DNA of 64,000 nt from Variovorax paradoxus (GCF_024734665.1 NZ_CP102931.1:1672001-1736000), one strand, 5' to 3'; positions 1-8,514 are shown, counted from the stretch's first letter. The notes: generated by a model from the letters alone, not told the origin. Program-made: numbers and translations.

Positions 1-1216
1 TCATGAACAGTTTCCACAGAAGGCCCGTGCGATGGTTCTCCATCATCACGACGATCGGGCCCTGGTCGATGGCGAGATATGTCTCTGCGAACCAATCGCG
101 CCGTTCGCAGAACGCATCGATGAAGCCGTAGTCCTTCCACAATCGCGTGCCATGCACGGTGAGAAAATGCCGCAGAACCTGCATTACCTCGGTGGGCGCA
201 TACGGCAGGCTGGCCAGCGCGGCCGTCGGCGAAATGGTGCCGTTGTCGATGTCCGGGGCGTGGGCGAGGTAGCCGTCGGGGTCGTCGCTGGCGGTCAGGC
301 CCCAGCACGATTCGCCGTAGCCCGGGTGGCCATGAGGATTGGCGATGCAGTGCGCACGGTTGATCTGCAGGTGGCGGCAGTTGAGATCCCAGTAGTCGGC
401 GTAGCGATCCTTCAGGCCGTGCGGATCGAGGCCGCAGAACGAGTAATGCGTGAAGAACAGCGGGCCGGCGTACGGCATGCCCAGCGGTATTTCGATGCCG
501 TAGTACGACCGGCCGTTGAGGAAACCGGGCCCCGCCGCAAAGCCGCGGTGGTACACCCGCGGATCGATCGCATGGCGCGGCGCGGCCGCCGCCAGCAGGT
601 AGGTGATGAGGCACTCGTTCCAGCCGCGCACTTCATGGTTCATCGCCCAGCCGTGGTTCGGGCTCCAGTGCCAATACAGCACGTCCCGCCCGCCCTGGGT
701 GAACCAGTTCCATTCGACCTCGTGCCACAGCGTGTCGATGTCACTGCGCAACCGGCGCGCCGCGGCCGTGTCCTCGCTGAAATACTGACGCGCACAGAGC
801 AGGCCCATGCAGAGGAACGAGGTCTCGACCAGATCGCCCGCGTCGTCCTTGGGGCTCATCGGGATCGTCTCGCCGCTCGCTGCGTCCATGAAGTGGGGGA
901 AGGCGCCGTGGTAGCGCCTGGCGCGAAAGAGGGCGTCCCGCATGCGCCCCAGGCGCTCCAGCGCTGCGTCCCGCGTGACCCAGCCGCGCTCCACCGCGAC
1001 GATCAAGGCCATGATGCCGAAGCCCGTGCCGCCGATCGCCACCCTGTCATCGGGCAGGTCTTCGCCCGTGGCGCCGACGAGCGTACGACGGTCGAGTGCC
1101 AGGCCGCTGCCTGCATCCGCACCGTCCCAGAAATAGCGGAAGGTCTGCCGCTGCACGGCGTCGATCAAGGCTTCATCGGGCAGGGCTGCCAGTGCCCTCG
1201 GGTTCCTGTCATCCAT
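1..1216 (-). CDS. Glycoamylase-family (PF10091, GH144-like) protein, partial at window edge
   Basis: The minus-strand reading frame starts with MDDRNPRALAALPDE and is open for 405 codons to the window edge, so only the C-terminal end is missing. Near the N-terminus it has QRQTFRYFWDGADAGSG, and later HYSFCGLDPHGLKDRYADYW, typical of the PF10091 glycoamylase fold that includes GH144 endo-beta-1,2-glucanases. No signal peptide is seen, so it is probably cytoplasmic. It is divergent from a GH3 beta-glucosidase, which supports a glucan or sophorose-type substrate. GGAG lies 11 bases before the start. The family is well supported; the exact substrate is inference. Confidence 0.8.
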   Translation of the reverse strand, partial: MDDRNPRALAALPDEALIDAVQRQTFRYFWDGADAGSGLALDRRTLVGATGEDLPDDRVAIGGTGFGIMALIVAVERGWVTRDAALERLGRMRDALFRARRYHGAFPHFMDAASGETIPMSPKDDAGDLVETSFLCMGLLCARQYFSEDTAAARRLRSDIDTLWHEVEWNWFTQGGRDVLYWHWSPNHGWAMNHEVRGWNECLITYLLAAAAPRHAIDPRVYHRGFAAGPGFLNGRSYYGIEIPLGMPYAGPLFFTHYSFCGLDPHGLKDRYADYWDLNCRHLQINRAHCIANPHGHPGYGESCWGLTASDDPDGYLAHAPDIDNGTISPTAALASLPYAPTEVMQVLRHFLTVHGTRLWKDYGFIDAFCERRDWFAETYLAIDQGPIVVMMENHRTGLLWKLFM

Positions 1217-1355
1217 CAACACGAACGGCTCCTTTCGTTGTTGTCCCGGGTGTCACTTTTGGTTTCACCGAATCGTCGGCGGCGCCACGCGGCCGAGGGC
1301 TCTCTGACCGCAGCATGCCATCATTAAGGCCCTTGGGTTCTATTCGAAATCCCTG

Positions 1356-3500
1356 ATGAGCCGCATCGACACCCTCATGGCCCGGATGACGCTAGCCGAA
1401 AAGCTGGGTCAACTGACGATGACTGCCTCCGGCTACACGGTCACCGGGCCGGTGCTCGCGGGGGACTCCACGCAGTCGATCATCGACGGCACCGTCGGCA
1501 ATCTGCTGAACATGGTCGGCGCCGGCCACACGCACGAGATGCAGCGACTGGCCGTCGAGAAGTCACGGCTCGGCATTCCGCTGCTGATCGGCCTGGACAT
1601 CATTCATGGCCATCGCACGCTCTTTCCGATCCCGCTTGCGGAGGCCGGCACCTTCGACGAAGACCTCTGGGAGCGCACGGCGCGCGAGGCCGCGCGCGAA
1701 GGCGCTGCCGACGGCCTGGCGATGACTTTCGCGCCGATGCTCGATGTATCGCGCGATCCCCGCTGGGGCCGCACCGCCGAAGGACCCGGAGAAGACCCTT
1801 GGCTGAACGCACGCATCGCGCAGGCCAAGGTGCGCGGCTTCCAGGGGGCCGATCTGTCATCGGCCGAATCGCTGGCCGCCTGTGCGAAGCATTTCGTCGC
1901 GTACGGCGCAGTCACCGCGGGGCGGGAGTACGCCGCCGTGGACATCTCCGAGCGCACCTTGCACGAGGTGCATCTGCCGGGCTTCGCAGCAGCGGTGCGT
2001 GCCGGCGTTGCGACGCTGATGCCTGCCTTCACCGATCTCAACGGCGTGCCGATGACGGCGCACATCCCCTTGTTGCGCGACTGGCTGCGCGGCGAGATGG
2101 GCTGGGACGGCGTCATCGTCAGCGACTACAACGCGATCGCGGAACTGATCAAGCACGGCGTTGCGGCCGATCTCGTCGACGCCGCGGTACTGGCGCTGAA
2201 GGCCGGCGTCGACATCGACATGATGGCCGACGCGTATCGCAAGGGCCTGCCGATCGCGCTCGAGCAGGGACGGGTGACGATCGAAGAGATCGACGCGAGC
2301 GTGCGCCGCGTGTTGCAACTCAAGGAGCAGCTCGGCCTGTTCGACGACCCCTACCGTCGCGGCGCGACACCGGAACCCGCGGCGGTTGTCGCCGAGCGGC
2401 ACGCGGTGGCGCGCGACGCCGCGCGCAAGGCCATCGTCATGCTGAAGAACGAGCGGGACACCCTGCCTTTGCCTGCTGCGGCGAAGGCACTGTGCGTCAT
2501 TGGCCCGCTGGCCGACGCAAGCACCGAGATGAAAGGCCCGTGGTGGGGTGCCGGCGGGGACGAGCCGGCCATCAGCGTGCTTGCCGGCTTGCGCGCCGCG
2601 CTGCCGCAGACCGACATACGCCATGCACCCGGCGTTGCCATCGAGAGTGATGACGACAGCGGCATTGAGGCTGCCGCCCTGCTGTGCGACGGCGCCGACG
2701 CCGTTCTGCTGTGCCTGGGCGAGCGTGCCACGATGAGTGGCGAGGCCGCGAGCCGCGCCACGCCCGCGCTTCCCGGCCGGCAACAGGCTCTGGCCGAAGC
2801 GGTGACGGCACGTGCACACGCGCTCGGCATCCCCGTCGTCGCAATCTTGTTCTCGGGCCGTCCGCTCGTCGTCCCCTGGCTGGCCGAACACGCCGATGCG
2901 CTGCTGGCTGCATGGTTCCTCGGCATCGAAGCAGGCCATGCGATCGCCGACGTGGTTACGGGCCAGGTAACGCCTGGCGGTTGCACGCCGATGAGCTGGC
3001 CGCGCGCCGTCGGGCAGCTGCCGATCTACTTCGGCCAGCGTCCCACCGGCCGGCCGATGAATCCCGCCGACTACTTCACGAGCAGGTACCAGGACGTCGA
3101 GAATGCGCCGCTGTATGCCTTCGGCCACGGCTTGACTTACGGCCGATTTGTCTACGACGAGCTTCAGGTCGAGCCGCGGCGCGTGGGCGAGCAGGATGCG
3201 CTGAAGATCAGCGTCAGACTGCGTAACGTTGGCGCGCGCGAGGCCGAAGAGACTGTCTTCCTGTTCATTCGCGGCAAGCGGAGCCGTGTCACTCGGCCGC
3301 TGCTGGAACTCAAGGGCTACGCGAAGCTGCGATTGATGCCGGGCGAAGCGGGCTCGGTGAACCTGGAGCTGCCGGCGGCCGAGTTGCGCTACCTCGGGCA
3401 GGACCTGCAGCCTCTGTTCGAGGCGGGCGAAGTCGAGATTCTCGTCGGGCCGAGTGCCGAGCAATCAGGGTTGCTGCGGCAGACCATCGAGTTGTGTTGA
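1356..3500 (+). CDS. Glycoside hydrolase family 3 beta-glucosidase (BglX-like)
   Basis: 714 residues with the full GH3 architecture: an N-terminal catalytic TIM barrel, a middle alpha/beta sandwich and a C-terminal fibronectin-III-like domain. The nucleophile is the Asp in VIVSDYNAI (about residue 257), preceded by the GH3 motifs DPRWGRTAEGPGEDP and KHFVAYG. It hydrolyses terminal beta-glucosides. Unlike periplasmic BglX, no signal peptide precedes MSRIDTLMARMTLAEKLGQL, so it should act in the cytoplasm on imported oligosaccharides. It is divergent from the GH144-like gene, with a 139-base shared promoter region; together they could degrade beta-1,2-glucans. Substrate is inferred; family is certain. 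Confidence 0.93.
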   Translation: MSRIDTLMARMTLAEKLGQLTMTASGYTVTGPVLAGDSTQSIIDGTVGNLLNMVGAGHTHEMQRLAVEKSRLGIPLLIGLDIIHGHRTLFPIPLAEAGTFDEDLWERTAREAAREGAADGLAMTFAPMLDVSRDPRWGRTAEGPGEDPWLNARIAQAKVRGFQGADLSSAESLAACAKHFVAYGAVTAGREYAAVDISERTLHEVHLPGFAAAVRAGVATLMPAFTDLNGVPMTAHIPLLRDWLRGEMGWDGVIVSDYNAIAELIKHGVAADLVDAAVLALKAGVDIDMMADAYRKGLPIALEQGRVTIEEIDASVRRVLQLKEQLGLFDDPYRRGATPEPAAVVAERHAVARDAARKAIVMLKNERDTLPLPAAAKALCVIGPLADASTEMKGPWWGAGGDEPAISVLAGLRAALPQTDIRHAPGVAIESDDDSGIEAAALLCDGADAVLLCLGERATMSGEAASRATPALPGRQQALAEAVTARAHALGIPVVAILFSGRPLVVPWLAEHADALLAAWFLGIEAGHAIADVVTGQVTPGGCTPMSWPRAVGQLPIYFGQRPTGRPMNPADYFTSRYQDVENAPLYAFGHGLTYGRFVYDELQVEPRRVGEQDALKISVRLRNVGAREAEETVFLFIRGKRSRVTRPLLELKGYAKLRLMPGEAGSVNLELPAAELRYLGQDLQPLFEAGEVEILVGPSAEQSGLLRQTIELC

Positions 3501-3537
3501 AGCGCTAGGGGCGTACGGGCATACCGTTGCCCGTGGC

Positions 3538-3796
3538 TATACTGCGCCGGTCACGTCAAAAAGAGGCGTGATCGGGATTGGACTCCCGTGCAATCACTGC
3601 GACGCAAGCCGCAGTTTCCCCGCAGGGTCTGCGGCTTTGTCGTTCGTGCCTCCAGTTTTGGCGGCTCGATGGGCGGGCGCGAGCCCGGCCGGTTTCACGC
3701 AAGTGGTTGCCCGGTAGTCCAACCCGTCGAGCTGCCGCCTCCGCTTGGACTCGGGTGCGGCGGTTTCAGCAAACCGCAATCACTTGGAGGCCATTC
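3538..3796 (+). ncRNA. Structured 5' leader with mutually exclusive pairings
   Basis: A -10-like TATACT at 3538-3543 is followed by a chain of hairpins. The first is GTGAT-CGGGA/TCCCG-ATCAC at 3568-3597; the second is AAGCCGCAG/CTGCGGCTT at 3606-3637; the last is GCGGTTT/AAACCGC at 3760-3777, just ahead of the ribosome-binding site. The loop of the first hairpin holds TTGGACT (3578-3584). The same heptamer recurs at 3745-3751, and its complement AGTCCAA lies between them at 3716-3722. One strand could therefore pair with either partner. The structure is seen directly; its role in controlling the next gene is inference. It recalls the ash/ICD-like leaders of P4-type elements. Confidence 0.5.
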
Positions 3797-4111
3797 ATGG
3801 CTGCATCCGCTCGCGCATCTGCGCACGTTCACTCACTTCCCGAATCTTCTGAAGCCGCTAGCGTTGAATCGCTTGTGCTGCAGGTATGCGATGACATCGA
3901 TAGCCTTCATGCTGTGCATCGTGCCTATGCGTGTCTTGAAAAACTCATCGTTCCGCAACGCGTGAACGACAGCGAAGAGGTCTATTCGACGCGCGCCGAA
4001 CTCGGCGCTCTGGTGCGGCTGGTCAATGAAGAACTGCAGCGGCGCGTCGAAACGGCCGAGGCTACGATTCAGTCGTTGCGTGCTGTCGCAGGCGAGGGTG
4101 GTGCGCAATGA
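3797..4111 (+). CDS. Short helical protein of unknown function
   Basis: 104 residues starting MAASARASAHVHSLPES. GGAGG lies six bases before the ATG, which decides this start over longer readings through the leader. The protein is predicted to be mostly helical (SLHAVHRAYACLEKLIVPQ, then TRAELGALVRLVNEELQRR). There are no membrane segments and no catalytic motif that I recognise. It sits behind the structured leader and before the cassette-like array; it is not followed by an array repeat, so it is probably a separate unit. Function unknown. Confidence 0.65.
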   Translation: MAASARASAHVHSLPESSEAASVESLVLQVCDDIDSLHAVHRAYACLEKLIVPQRVNDSEEVYSTRAELGALVRLVNEELQRRVETAEATIQSLRAVAGEGGAQ

Positions 4112-4398
4112 AAAGATCGCCATAAACCATGTCCGTCGGCTTCGGGCCTCTTTGCGCAGGCCGTGCGTGAGGCTCCAGTCGGGCATGAATGTCGTACAGC
4201 GACCTTACCTAGATCGCCGGAAAGCAGACCTTCGCAGCATGCTCACAACACTAGTCGAACAGATTGGTATCGCGGCAATGAAAGCGCGTGCACACCAACT
4301 GAAGGCGCGTCAACAATCAATCGCTAGGAAGTCCAAAGTATTGAAGCTCGCCAATCGTGGCTAGGCAAGCGCAGCTTCGTTCACAACGCAAGGGGATC

Positions 4399-4920
4399 AT
4401 GGAAAGCGAAAGAAAACGACTCGAGGAAGAGCAAACCTTCGCCATCTTTGCACTGCCTGAAGACTATGCGTACTACATCGGCCAGGTGGTGAGCATTGGT
4501 TCCGACGGCTTGAGGGTCGTTCGCAAGCAACTTTCGATAAAGAGTCCGTACAGAATTGAGGTAGTGCCTGCATCCAGCATTTCCAGAGTGGAATACGAGA
4601 GCGGCTTGGCGGCAACGCGAATCGTGGCGGGCGTACTGGTGCTGCTTCTACTAGCTGGCATCTTCTACTACCTGGGGGTTTATTGGGACAGCCTTGAGCC
4701 AGGTACGACCATCCGGGTCGGTCTGCTTGGGCTTGCCGGGATCTATGGGCTGAAGTGGGCCTTTATGTCGCGGCGGCACCAACTGACATTTCACCTCCAC
4801 GACGGCAGTCGAGTTCGATGGCGCTCCCGCTCGGGCGACTTCAAGTACAAAGAGCGGGTTGCCAGTCGTGCAGTGGAGCATTTAAGAGAGCTTGGATTGC
4901 TGGCCCGCAGTGCGGCATAG
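4399..4920 (+). CDS. Hypothetical two-pass membrane protein
   Basis: 173 residues from MESERKRLEEEQTF, with AGGGGATC directly before the start; an upstream in-frame ATG at 4357 is possible. The N-terminal part (FAIFALPEDYAYYIGQVV) and the C-terminal part (HQLTFHLHDGSRVRWRSRS) look like two halves of a beta-rich, PH-like domain. They are split by two transmembrane segments, RIVAGVLVLLLLAGIFYYLG and RVGLLGLAGIYGLKWAFM. A degenerate array repeat lies just after the stop (4931-4956). It is the first plus-strand unit of the array. Function unknown. Confidence 0.7.
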   Translation: MESERKRLEEEQTFAIFALPEDYAYYIGQVVSIGSDGLRVVRKQLSIKSPYRIEVVPASSISRVEYESGLAATRIVAGVLVLLLLAGIFYYLGVYWDSLEPGTTIRVGLLGLAGIYGLKWAFMSRRHQLTFHLHDGSRVRWRSRSGDFKYKERVASRAVEHLRELGLLARSAA

Positions 4921-4963
4921 GGGGCTTGGCTTGACGCAATCCGGCCATAACAAGACATCCAAC

Positions 4964-5289
4964 ATGCTTGCCAAATTGCCACCAGAATACCGCCAATAGG
5001 TCACCACGAATGAGCTGTTCGAGGGCCGGGTTGTCACAGCAACGCATGAGGGCGACATCATCCTCTGGGGGAGGAAGAAGCGGCATCTGCCAACGAAGCC
5101 ATGGAGGTCGACGCGCGCGCCCCAGGCTTTATCGCCTTTGCCGGGGACGGCGGCGGCGAGGTCTTCGCGTTCGACAACGCTGGAGCAATTTTCTTGCTGC
5201 CTATGATTGGTATGGGTATGGAGCCGGAGGCTGCCATGCCGGTTGCCGCAGACTTTCTCGAGCTCTGCAGGGGCTTTCAACGCGAATGA
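4964..5289 (+). pseudogene. Degraded SMI1/KNR4 (SUKH) family gene
   Basis: The C-terminal frame reads APGFIAFAGDGGGEVFAFDN and MPVAADFLELCRGF, the typical SUKH fold ending. The N-terminal half, MLAKLPPEYRQ, is interrupted by an in-frame TAG at 4997-4999; it continues as VTTNELFEGRVV and GDIILWG, then shifts frame near 5070 to join EEEAASANEAMEVDARAPGF. Restoring both lesions gives a SUKH protein of about 108 residues, near family length. SUKH proteins are often immunity proteins against toxins, but many are stand-alone. Array repeats flank it (4931-4956 and 5321-5349). Family call good; broken state seen directly. Confidence 0.7.
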
Positions 5290-5407
5290 GGGGGCACGCT
5301 CACAGCCGTGCGCCCTCGATGGCAAAGTTCGGCCACAACCCGTCGTTCGCCCGCAGCTTCCAGTTCGCCTTAAAGCCGGCGTTCAGCCGCCGCAGCGCCG
5401 TCCTCAA

Positions 5408-6067
5408 ATGATCAAAGCACACCCCTCCGTCATTCCTGGCGACTCAGACATCTACGGAGCGTCGCCTTCCGTCGTATCCCTTGCGCTGAACGCGCGCCGT
5501 CTTTTTGATTCCAACTATGGCGCACGATTCGATGAGAACACTGTTGTGCGGTTGGGCGCAGTAGTTGGTCTTCTTTTTCACAGTGCGCAAGGAGCTGAGT
5601 GGGATGACTCCGTGCTGGAGTCGTTTTTCAGACAACTGGCACTCGTCCGCGTTGAGAAGCTGTATGCGATTCCCACCGGCTATGAATATGCACGCGATCC
5701 CGATGCGGCCATGGAGATACTCGATTTCGAGCCACCGCTGCTCGGTTCCATCAACCCGACAATTGATGACTTCTCTAAGGTCCGGGGCGGGCAGATAGGG
5801 CTCTATAGCGGCAGTCATTTCCTCTTTTCGCCCTGCCTCAATTTTTCTCTGCTCGACGTGAATGGTCAGTACACCATGATCCTCGGCCCGCGTAGATTCG
5901 TCGACAGCATTTTCGGATCGGCAGTTGAGGCAACTTGGAGTGAAATCAATCCGAACTTCGACATTGACCCCCCGTCCTCGCCAAACTTCTCGACGCCAAA
6001 ACAGCGTACGGCTATGGAACGTAGTGCGCAAGGGCCAGCGATCCCGCGACCAGCTAGAGTCGATTAA
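5408..6067 (+). CDS. Hypothetical protein (array gene)
   Basis: 219 residues from MIKAHPSVIPGDSDIYGASP; the frame is open further upstream but that part has no protein-like character, so the start at 5408 is preferred. It contains ARRLFDSNYGARFDENTV and an aromatic-rich C-terminal part (FLFSPCLNFSLLDVNGQYTM, then FGSAVEATWSEINPNFDI). No signal peptide, membrane segment or known motif. A reverse-oriented repeat (6068-6095) starts right after the stop and ends two bases before the next gene. Function unknown. Confidence 0.6.
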   Translation: MIKAHPSVIPGDSDIYGASPSVVSLALNARRLFDSNYGARFDENTVVRLGAVVGLLFHSAQGAEWDDSVLESFFRQLALVRVEKLYAIPTGYEYARDPDAAMEILDFEPPLLGSINPTIDDFSKVRGGQIGLYSGSHFLFSPCLNFSLLDVNGQYTMILGPRRFVDSIFGSAVEATWSEINPNFDIDPPSSPNFSTPKQRTAMERSAQGPAIPRPARVD

Positions 6068-6095
6068 GCGCCGGAGTCGGCCAATAGCAGACCTT
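6068..6095 (-). repeat. Array repeat, reverse orientation
   Basis: CCGGAGTCGGCCAATAGCAG fills almost the whole 30-base gap between two plus-strand genes. It is the reverse complement of the forward form with core TTGGCCGA. Confidence 0.65.
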
Positions 6096-6097
6096 AA

Positions 6098-6487
6098 ATG
6101 ACAGCACCCAGTCCACCGCTCATGATGTTCAGTCCCGTGTTGTTAGACGCGCTGAGGGCTTGCCAGTACAGCCCATCAGCGACCTGCAGTTATGACTTGA
6201 TGGCAGGCGGTCTGATCTGGGATGACGAGCTACCTCTGAGGACGGATTCCGGCCTCAACTTGCGAGCATCCGTGCATCTTCGCAAGGTGATTGCCTATCG
6301 AGCGTCACTCATGCTGGACGAGCCGAGGACCGAATTGGAGGAAGACTGGATCGAGTTGATGCGCCTTCTTCCTGCGTGGCCTGGCTTCAGAACCGAGCGA
6401 GTTGCCGGTGAAGCACAACGCCTTTTGAAGGTGCATAAATACAAAGAGTCAAAGGCGATTCGGCGGCTTGAGAAAGATGGGTTTTGA
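6098..6487 (+). CDS. Hypothetical protein (array gene)
   Basis: 129 residues from MTAPSPPLMMFSPVLLDALR; a later start at 6125 (MMFSPVLLD) is possible. The C-terminal part is helical and basic (AWPGFRTERVAGEAQRLLK, then YKESKAIRRLEKDGF). It contains TELEEDWIELMRLLPAWPG. No membrane segment or known motif. A clear reverse-oriented repeat follows at 6545-6573. Function unknown. Confidence 0.55.
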   Translation: MTAPSPPLMMFSPVLLDALRACQYSPSATCSYDLMAGGLIWDDELPLRTDSGLNLRASVHLRKVIAYRASLMLDEPRTELEEDWIELMRLLPAWPGFRTERVAGEAQRLLKVHKYKESKAIRRLEKDGF

Positions 6488-6544
6488 CTTTCTCCTATAG
6501 GCCGTCTCGGTGTTCACTTTGGGCTTCGGGGCCGACGACACTGT

Positions 6545-6573
6545 GGCAGGATTCGGCCAGTAGCGGACCTTCG
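6545..6573 (-). repeat. Array repeat, reverse orientation
   Basis: GGCAGGATTCGGCCAGTAGC followed by GGACCTTCG; a clean copy in the reverse orientation, 3' of the plus-strand gene ending at 6487. Confidence 0.7.
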
Positions 6574-6680
6574 TCGTGGCCGTCCAGTTTGCTCGAGTCG
6601 GCAAGGTCGGCGCAGCGCGGCTTAGATACCATGACGACCCCACCCCACGACCAGAAGCTCAGATTCGCTCTATCCTGAAT

Positions 6681-7082
6681 ATGAACAATTCCTTGTCGCT
6701 GCCGCTTGACCTACTGGAGCGGATACTTCCCGGCGCGACGCTTCAACCGGATTCAATACTTGCAGCAGCAGAGCGCCGAGGCCTCGCCTACAAGTTCGTT
6801 GCCATCCCAAATTGGGCGCAGACGGAGGCTCAGTATGGCAAGACCGACTTGTTCGACTTGATATTCGCCGGCAAACCTCTCCCGCCGGGGGAGGTCGTTG
6901 TAGTCGCCGACGGAAGTTTTATCAGCGGCGAACTGCTTTGCTGCGCGGTCGACGAACTGCGTCAAAGGGTGAGCCTTTCATCCCAGTTCATGTTCGATGG
7001 AGACGTGGTGTTCATGTGGCCTCAGGTAGCCGGTCTGACCGTCTTCCATCATGAGGGCGGCTTTACCCACATCGGTTGGTGA
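6681..7082 (+). CDS. Hypothetical protein (array gene)
   Basis: 133 residues from MNNSLSLPLDLLERILPGAT. The frame is open further upstream but runs into the repeat at 6545-6573, so the later start is preferred. It has a compact, well-behaved sequence (ILAAAERRGLAYKFVAIPNW, FDLIFAGKPLPPGEVVVVAD, ELLCCAVDELRQRVSLSSQF) and ends FHHEGGFTHIGW. It may be a small immunity-like or enzyme-regulatory protein, but I see no named motif. A repeat follows at 7111-7137. Confidence 0.65.
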   Translation: MNNSLSLPLDLLERILPGATLQPDSILAAAERRGLAYKFVAIPNWAQTEAQYGKTDLFDLIFAGKPLPPGEVVVVADGSFISGELLCCAVDELRQRVSLSSQFMFDGDVVFMWPQVAGLTVFHHEGGFTHIGW

Positions 7083-7201
7083 GCCGGGCCGAACGGGGCG
7101 CAATGCCGACGGCAGAATGCGGCCAAATGCGGGCGGTCGCCAAGGAGCTTCGATGCGCCACACCCCATTGCAACCCGGAGCTAACGGTATAAGGACTGTC
7201 G

Positions 7202-7471
7202 GTGTTGTCGATCTTCAAATTCGCGCGGCAGCCTATAGCGAAGTTTCGCGTCATTCAGGAGCACTGGTTTCTAGACAAGTACCGCTTCGGCTCGGATGAC
7301 CCCGGTATCGTGGCGGCATGGCTGCAGCAGAACGGCGGCCGCGGCCAACCGTGGAAGTTTGAAGCAGGCCTGCACGTGCTTACGGAGCGTGGAATTGTGC
7401 GAAGCGGTCCGGCGCTGGATGCATGGATCGATGTCCACTTGGTGGGGCAGACGGGACGGTGCTCAAACTAA
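7202..7471 (+). CDS. Hypothetical protein (last plus-strand array gene)
   Basis: 89 residues from a GTG start (MLSIFKFARQPIAKFRVIQ), with AAGGA eight bases upstream. It contains DDPGIVAAWLQQNGGRGQPW and AGLHVLTERGIVRSGPALDA. No membrane segment. This is the last plus-strand gene before gene direction flips at 7472-7577. Function unknown. Confidence 0.55.
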   Translation: MLSIFKFARQPIAKFRVIQEHWFLDKYRFGSDDPGIVAAWLQQNGGRGQPWKFEAGLHVLTERGIVRSGPALDAWIDVHLVGQTGRCSN

Positions 7472-7495
7472 TCTGCCCGCGGGATGGTGTCGAAC

Positions 7496-7566
7496 GTCCG
7501 CTTCGGAGCAACTCGTAATGCCCGGTTTGGGCCCTGAACGGTCGGTCGCCTGACTCGAAAGCGGAC
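7496..7566. repeat. Convergent repeat pair where array direction flips
   Basis: GTCCGCTT at 7496-7503 and its exact complement AAGCGGAC at 7559-7566 face each other between the last plus-strand gene and the first minus-strand gene. Each looks like the outer arm of an array repeat whose GGCCGA core has been lost. Confidence 0.5.
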
Positions 7567-7577
7567 ACCCGTCGCCA

Positions 7578-7922
7578 CTATTTGGGCCGCGACTTCTTTC
7601 GCTTTCCCGCATCCAGGAAACTGCATTCTGCTGTCTGAATGCGCTGCTGAGCCTCAGCCACCTCGCCGCTTCGATAGAGCTCATGAATCGCAGCGACTTC
7701 TGACAAACACTTCTCATAAGCCTTAGCAGCGTCGGCGCTTTTCGTTCGTTGCATGACGCTCGTGATGCCCTCGACCAGCGAGTTCATCATCATGTCGAGC
7801 GTGATCGTGTAAGTAACACAGGAGTTCAGGAACACAAAGTCCGGTGCACCAACAAAGATGCTGGTGAACCGGTCACCTATCTCGCGAACGGTATGCGGAA
7901 CTGGAACTGAGTAGGTGGTCAT
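7578..7922 (-). CDS. Hypothetical helical protein (array gene)
   Basis: 114 residues from MTTYSVPVPHTVREIGDRFT. The frame is open upstream to 8150 but overlaps the next gene and a repeat, so the later start is preferred. It contains ITLDMMMNSLVEGITSVMQR and a helical, charged C-terminus (AEAQQRIQTAECSFLDAGKR, then KKSRPK). No membrane segment or known motif. First minus-strand gene of the array. Confidence 0.55.
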   Translation of the reverse strand: MTTYSVPVPHTVREIGDRFTSIFVGAPDFVFLNSCVTYTITLDMMMNSLVEGITSVMQRTKSADAAKAYEKCLSEVAAIHELYRSGEVAEAQQRIQTAECSFLDAGKRKKSRPK

Positions 7923-7971
7923 GGAAATGATCGCGTCGACACGACGGGTGACTGGTTCTGGCCGACTGCGG

Positions 7972-8310
7972 CTATACCTCGCCCCGACCCACGGCCATGG
8001 CGATTCGGTAGGCGACGTGCTCGGCCTGTCCCTTTCCTGGAAAGTCGTCGGGGACGACCTCAATCGCCTCAACTTCAAGGCGGCTTCCAAGTTCAGCGCT
8101 TGCCCGAGCCACACCAGCCAGTATCTCGGATACGTGGTTCGACAGGTCAAACTGGACTGCGGTTTCCATTCGGTCCATCGCGAGTAGCCGAATCACCGTT
8201 GGGCCATTGGGCGGCGCCTTTCCAAATCGAACGGAAACCAGGACGCACTTTGGACCGGTCACGTGCTGATAGCGGTAGAAGACCGAACGCTGGATGCGTG
8301 TGATGTCCAT
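7972..8310 (-). CDS. Hypothetical protein whose stop codon lies in the array repeat
   Basis: 112 residues from MDITRIQRSVFYRYQHVTGP. It contains ILAGVARASAELGSRLEVEA and VAYRIAMAVGRGEV at the C-terminus, the latter with the look of a small alpha/beta domain. The stop codon (TAG at 7974-7972) is supplied by the repeat copy at 7946-7973. No ribosome-binding site stands out. Function unknown. Confidence 0.6.
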   Translation of the reverse strand: MDITRIQRSVFYRYQHVTGPKCVLVSVRFGKAPPNGPTVIRLLAMDRMETAVQFDLSNHVSEILAGVARASAELGSRLEVEAIEVVPDDFPGKGQAEHVAYRIAMAVGRGEV

Positions 8311-8355
8311 TTTTTGAGGGCTGTTGCGAATGAGAGGTTCTGGCCGTACCCAGTC

Positions 8356-8514
8356 TTACGGCTTCGACATGATGCACTCGGAGTGCTCATGATTCCAACT
8401 GCCCCCGCGATCCAAGCAGCTATCGATTGACAGCTCGCGGCCCAGCCACAGGCCAGCAGTGATGAAGGCTGCTGTCAGCAGCAAGGCGATTCCAATGCGT
8501 GATCGTGTGCTCAT
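8356..8514 (-). CDS. Small membrane-anchored Cys-pair protein
   Basis: 52 residues: MSTRSRIGIALLLTAAFITA forms an N-terminal transmembrane or signal segment, then the mature part is SCLDRGGSWNHEHSECIMSK. The pattern CLDxGGxWxxxxxxC is common in small exported proteins of proteobacteria, where the two Cys probably form a disulfide. The stop lies at the edge of the repeat at 8327-8357. Function unknown; coding nature supported by the hydrophobic segment and the recurrent Cys pattern. Confidence 0.7.
   Translation of the reverse strand: MSTRSRIGIALLLTAAFITAGLWLGRELSIDSCLDRGGSWNHEHSECIMSKP

Noticed and set aside
32..1327. 431-codon open frame on the plus strand
   Set aside because: Antisense to the glycoamylase-family gene, which has recognisable family motifs and a ribosome-binding site.
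4026..4364. 112-codon open frame between the leader gene and the membrane gene
   Set aside because: Overlaps the end of the leader gene out of frame, has no ribosome-binding site and is very basic; probably chance.
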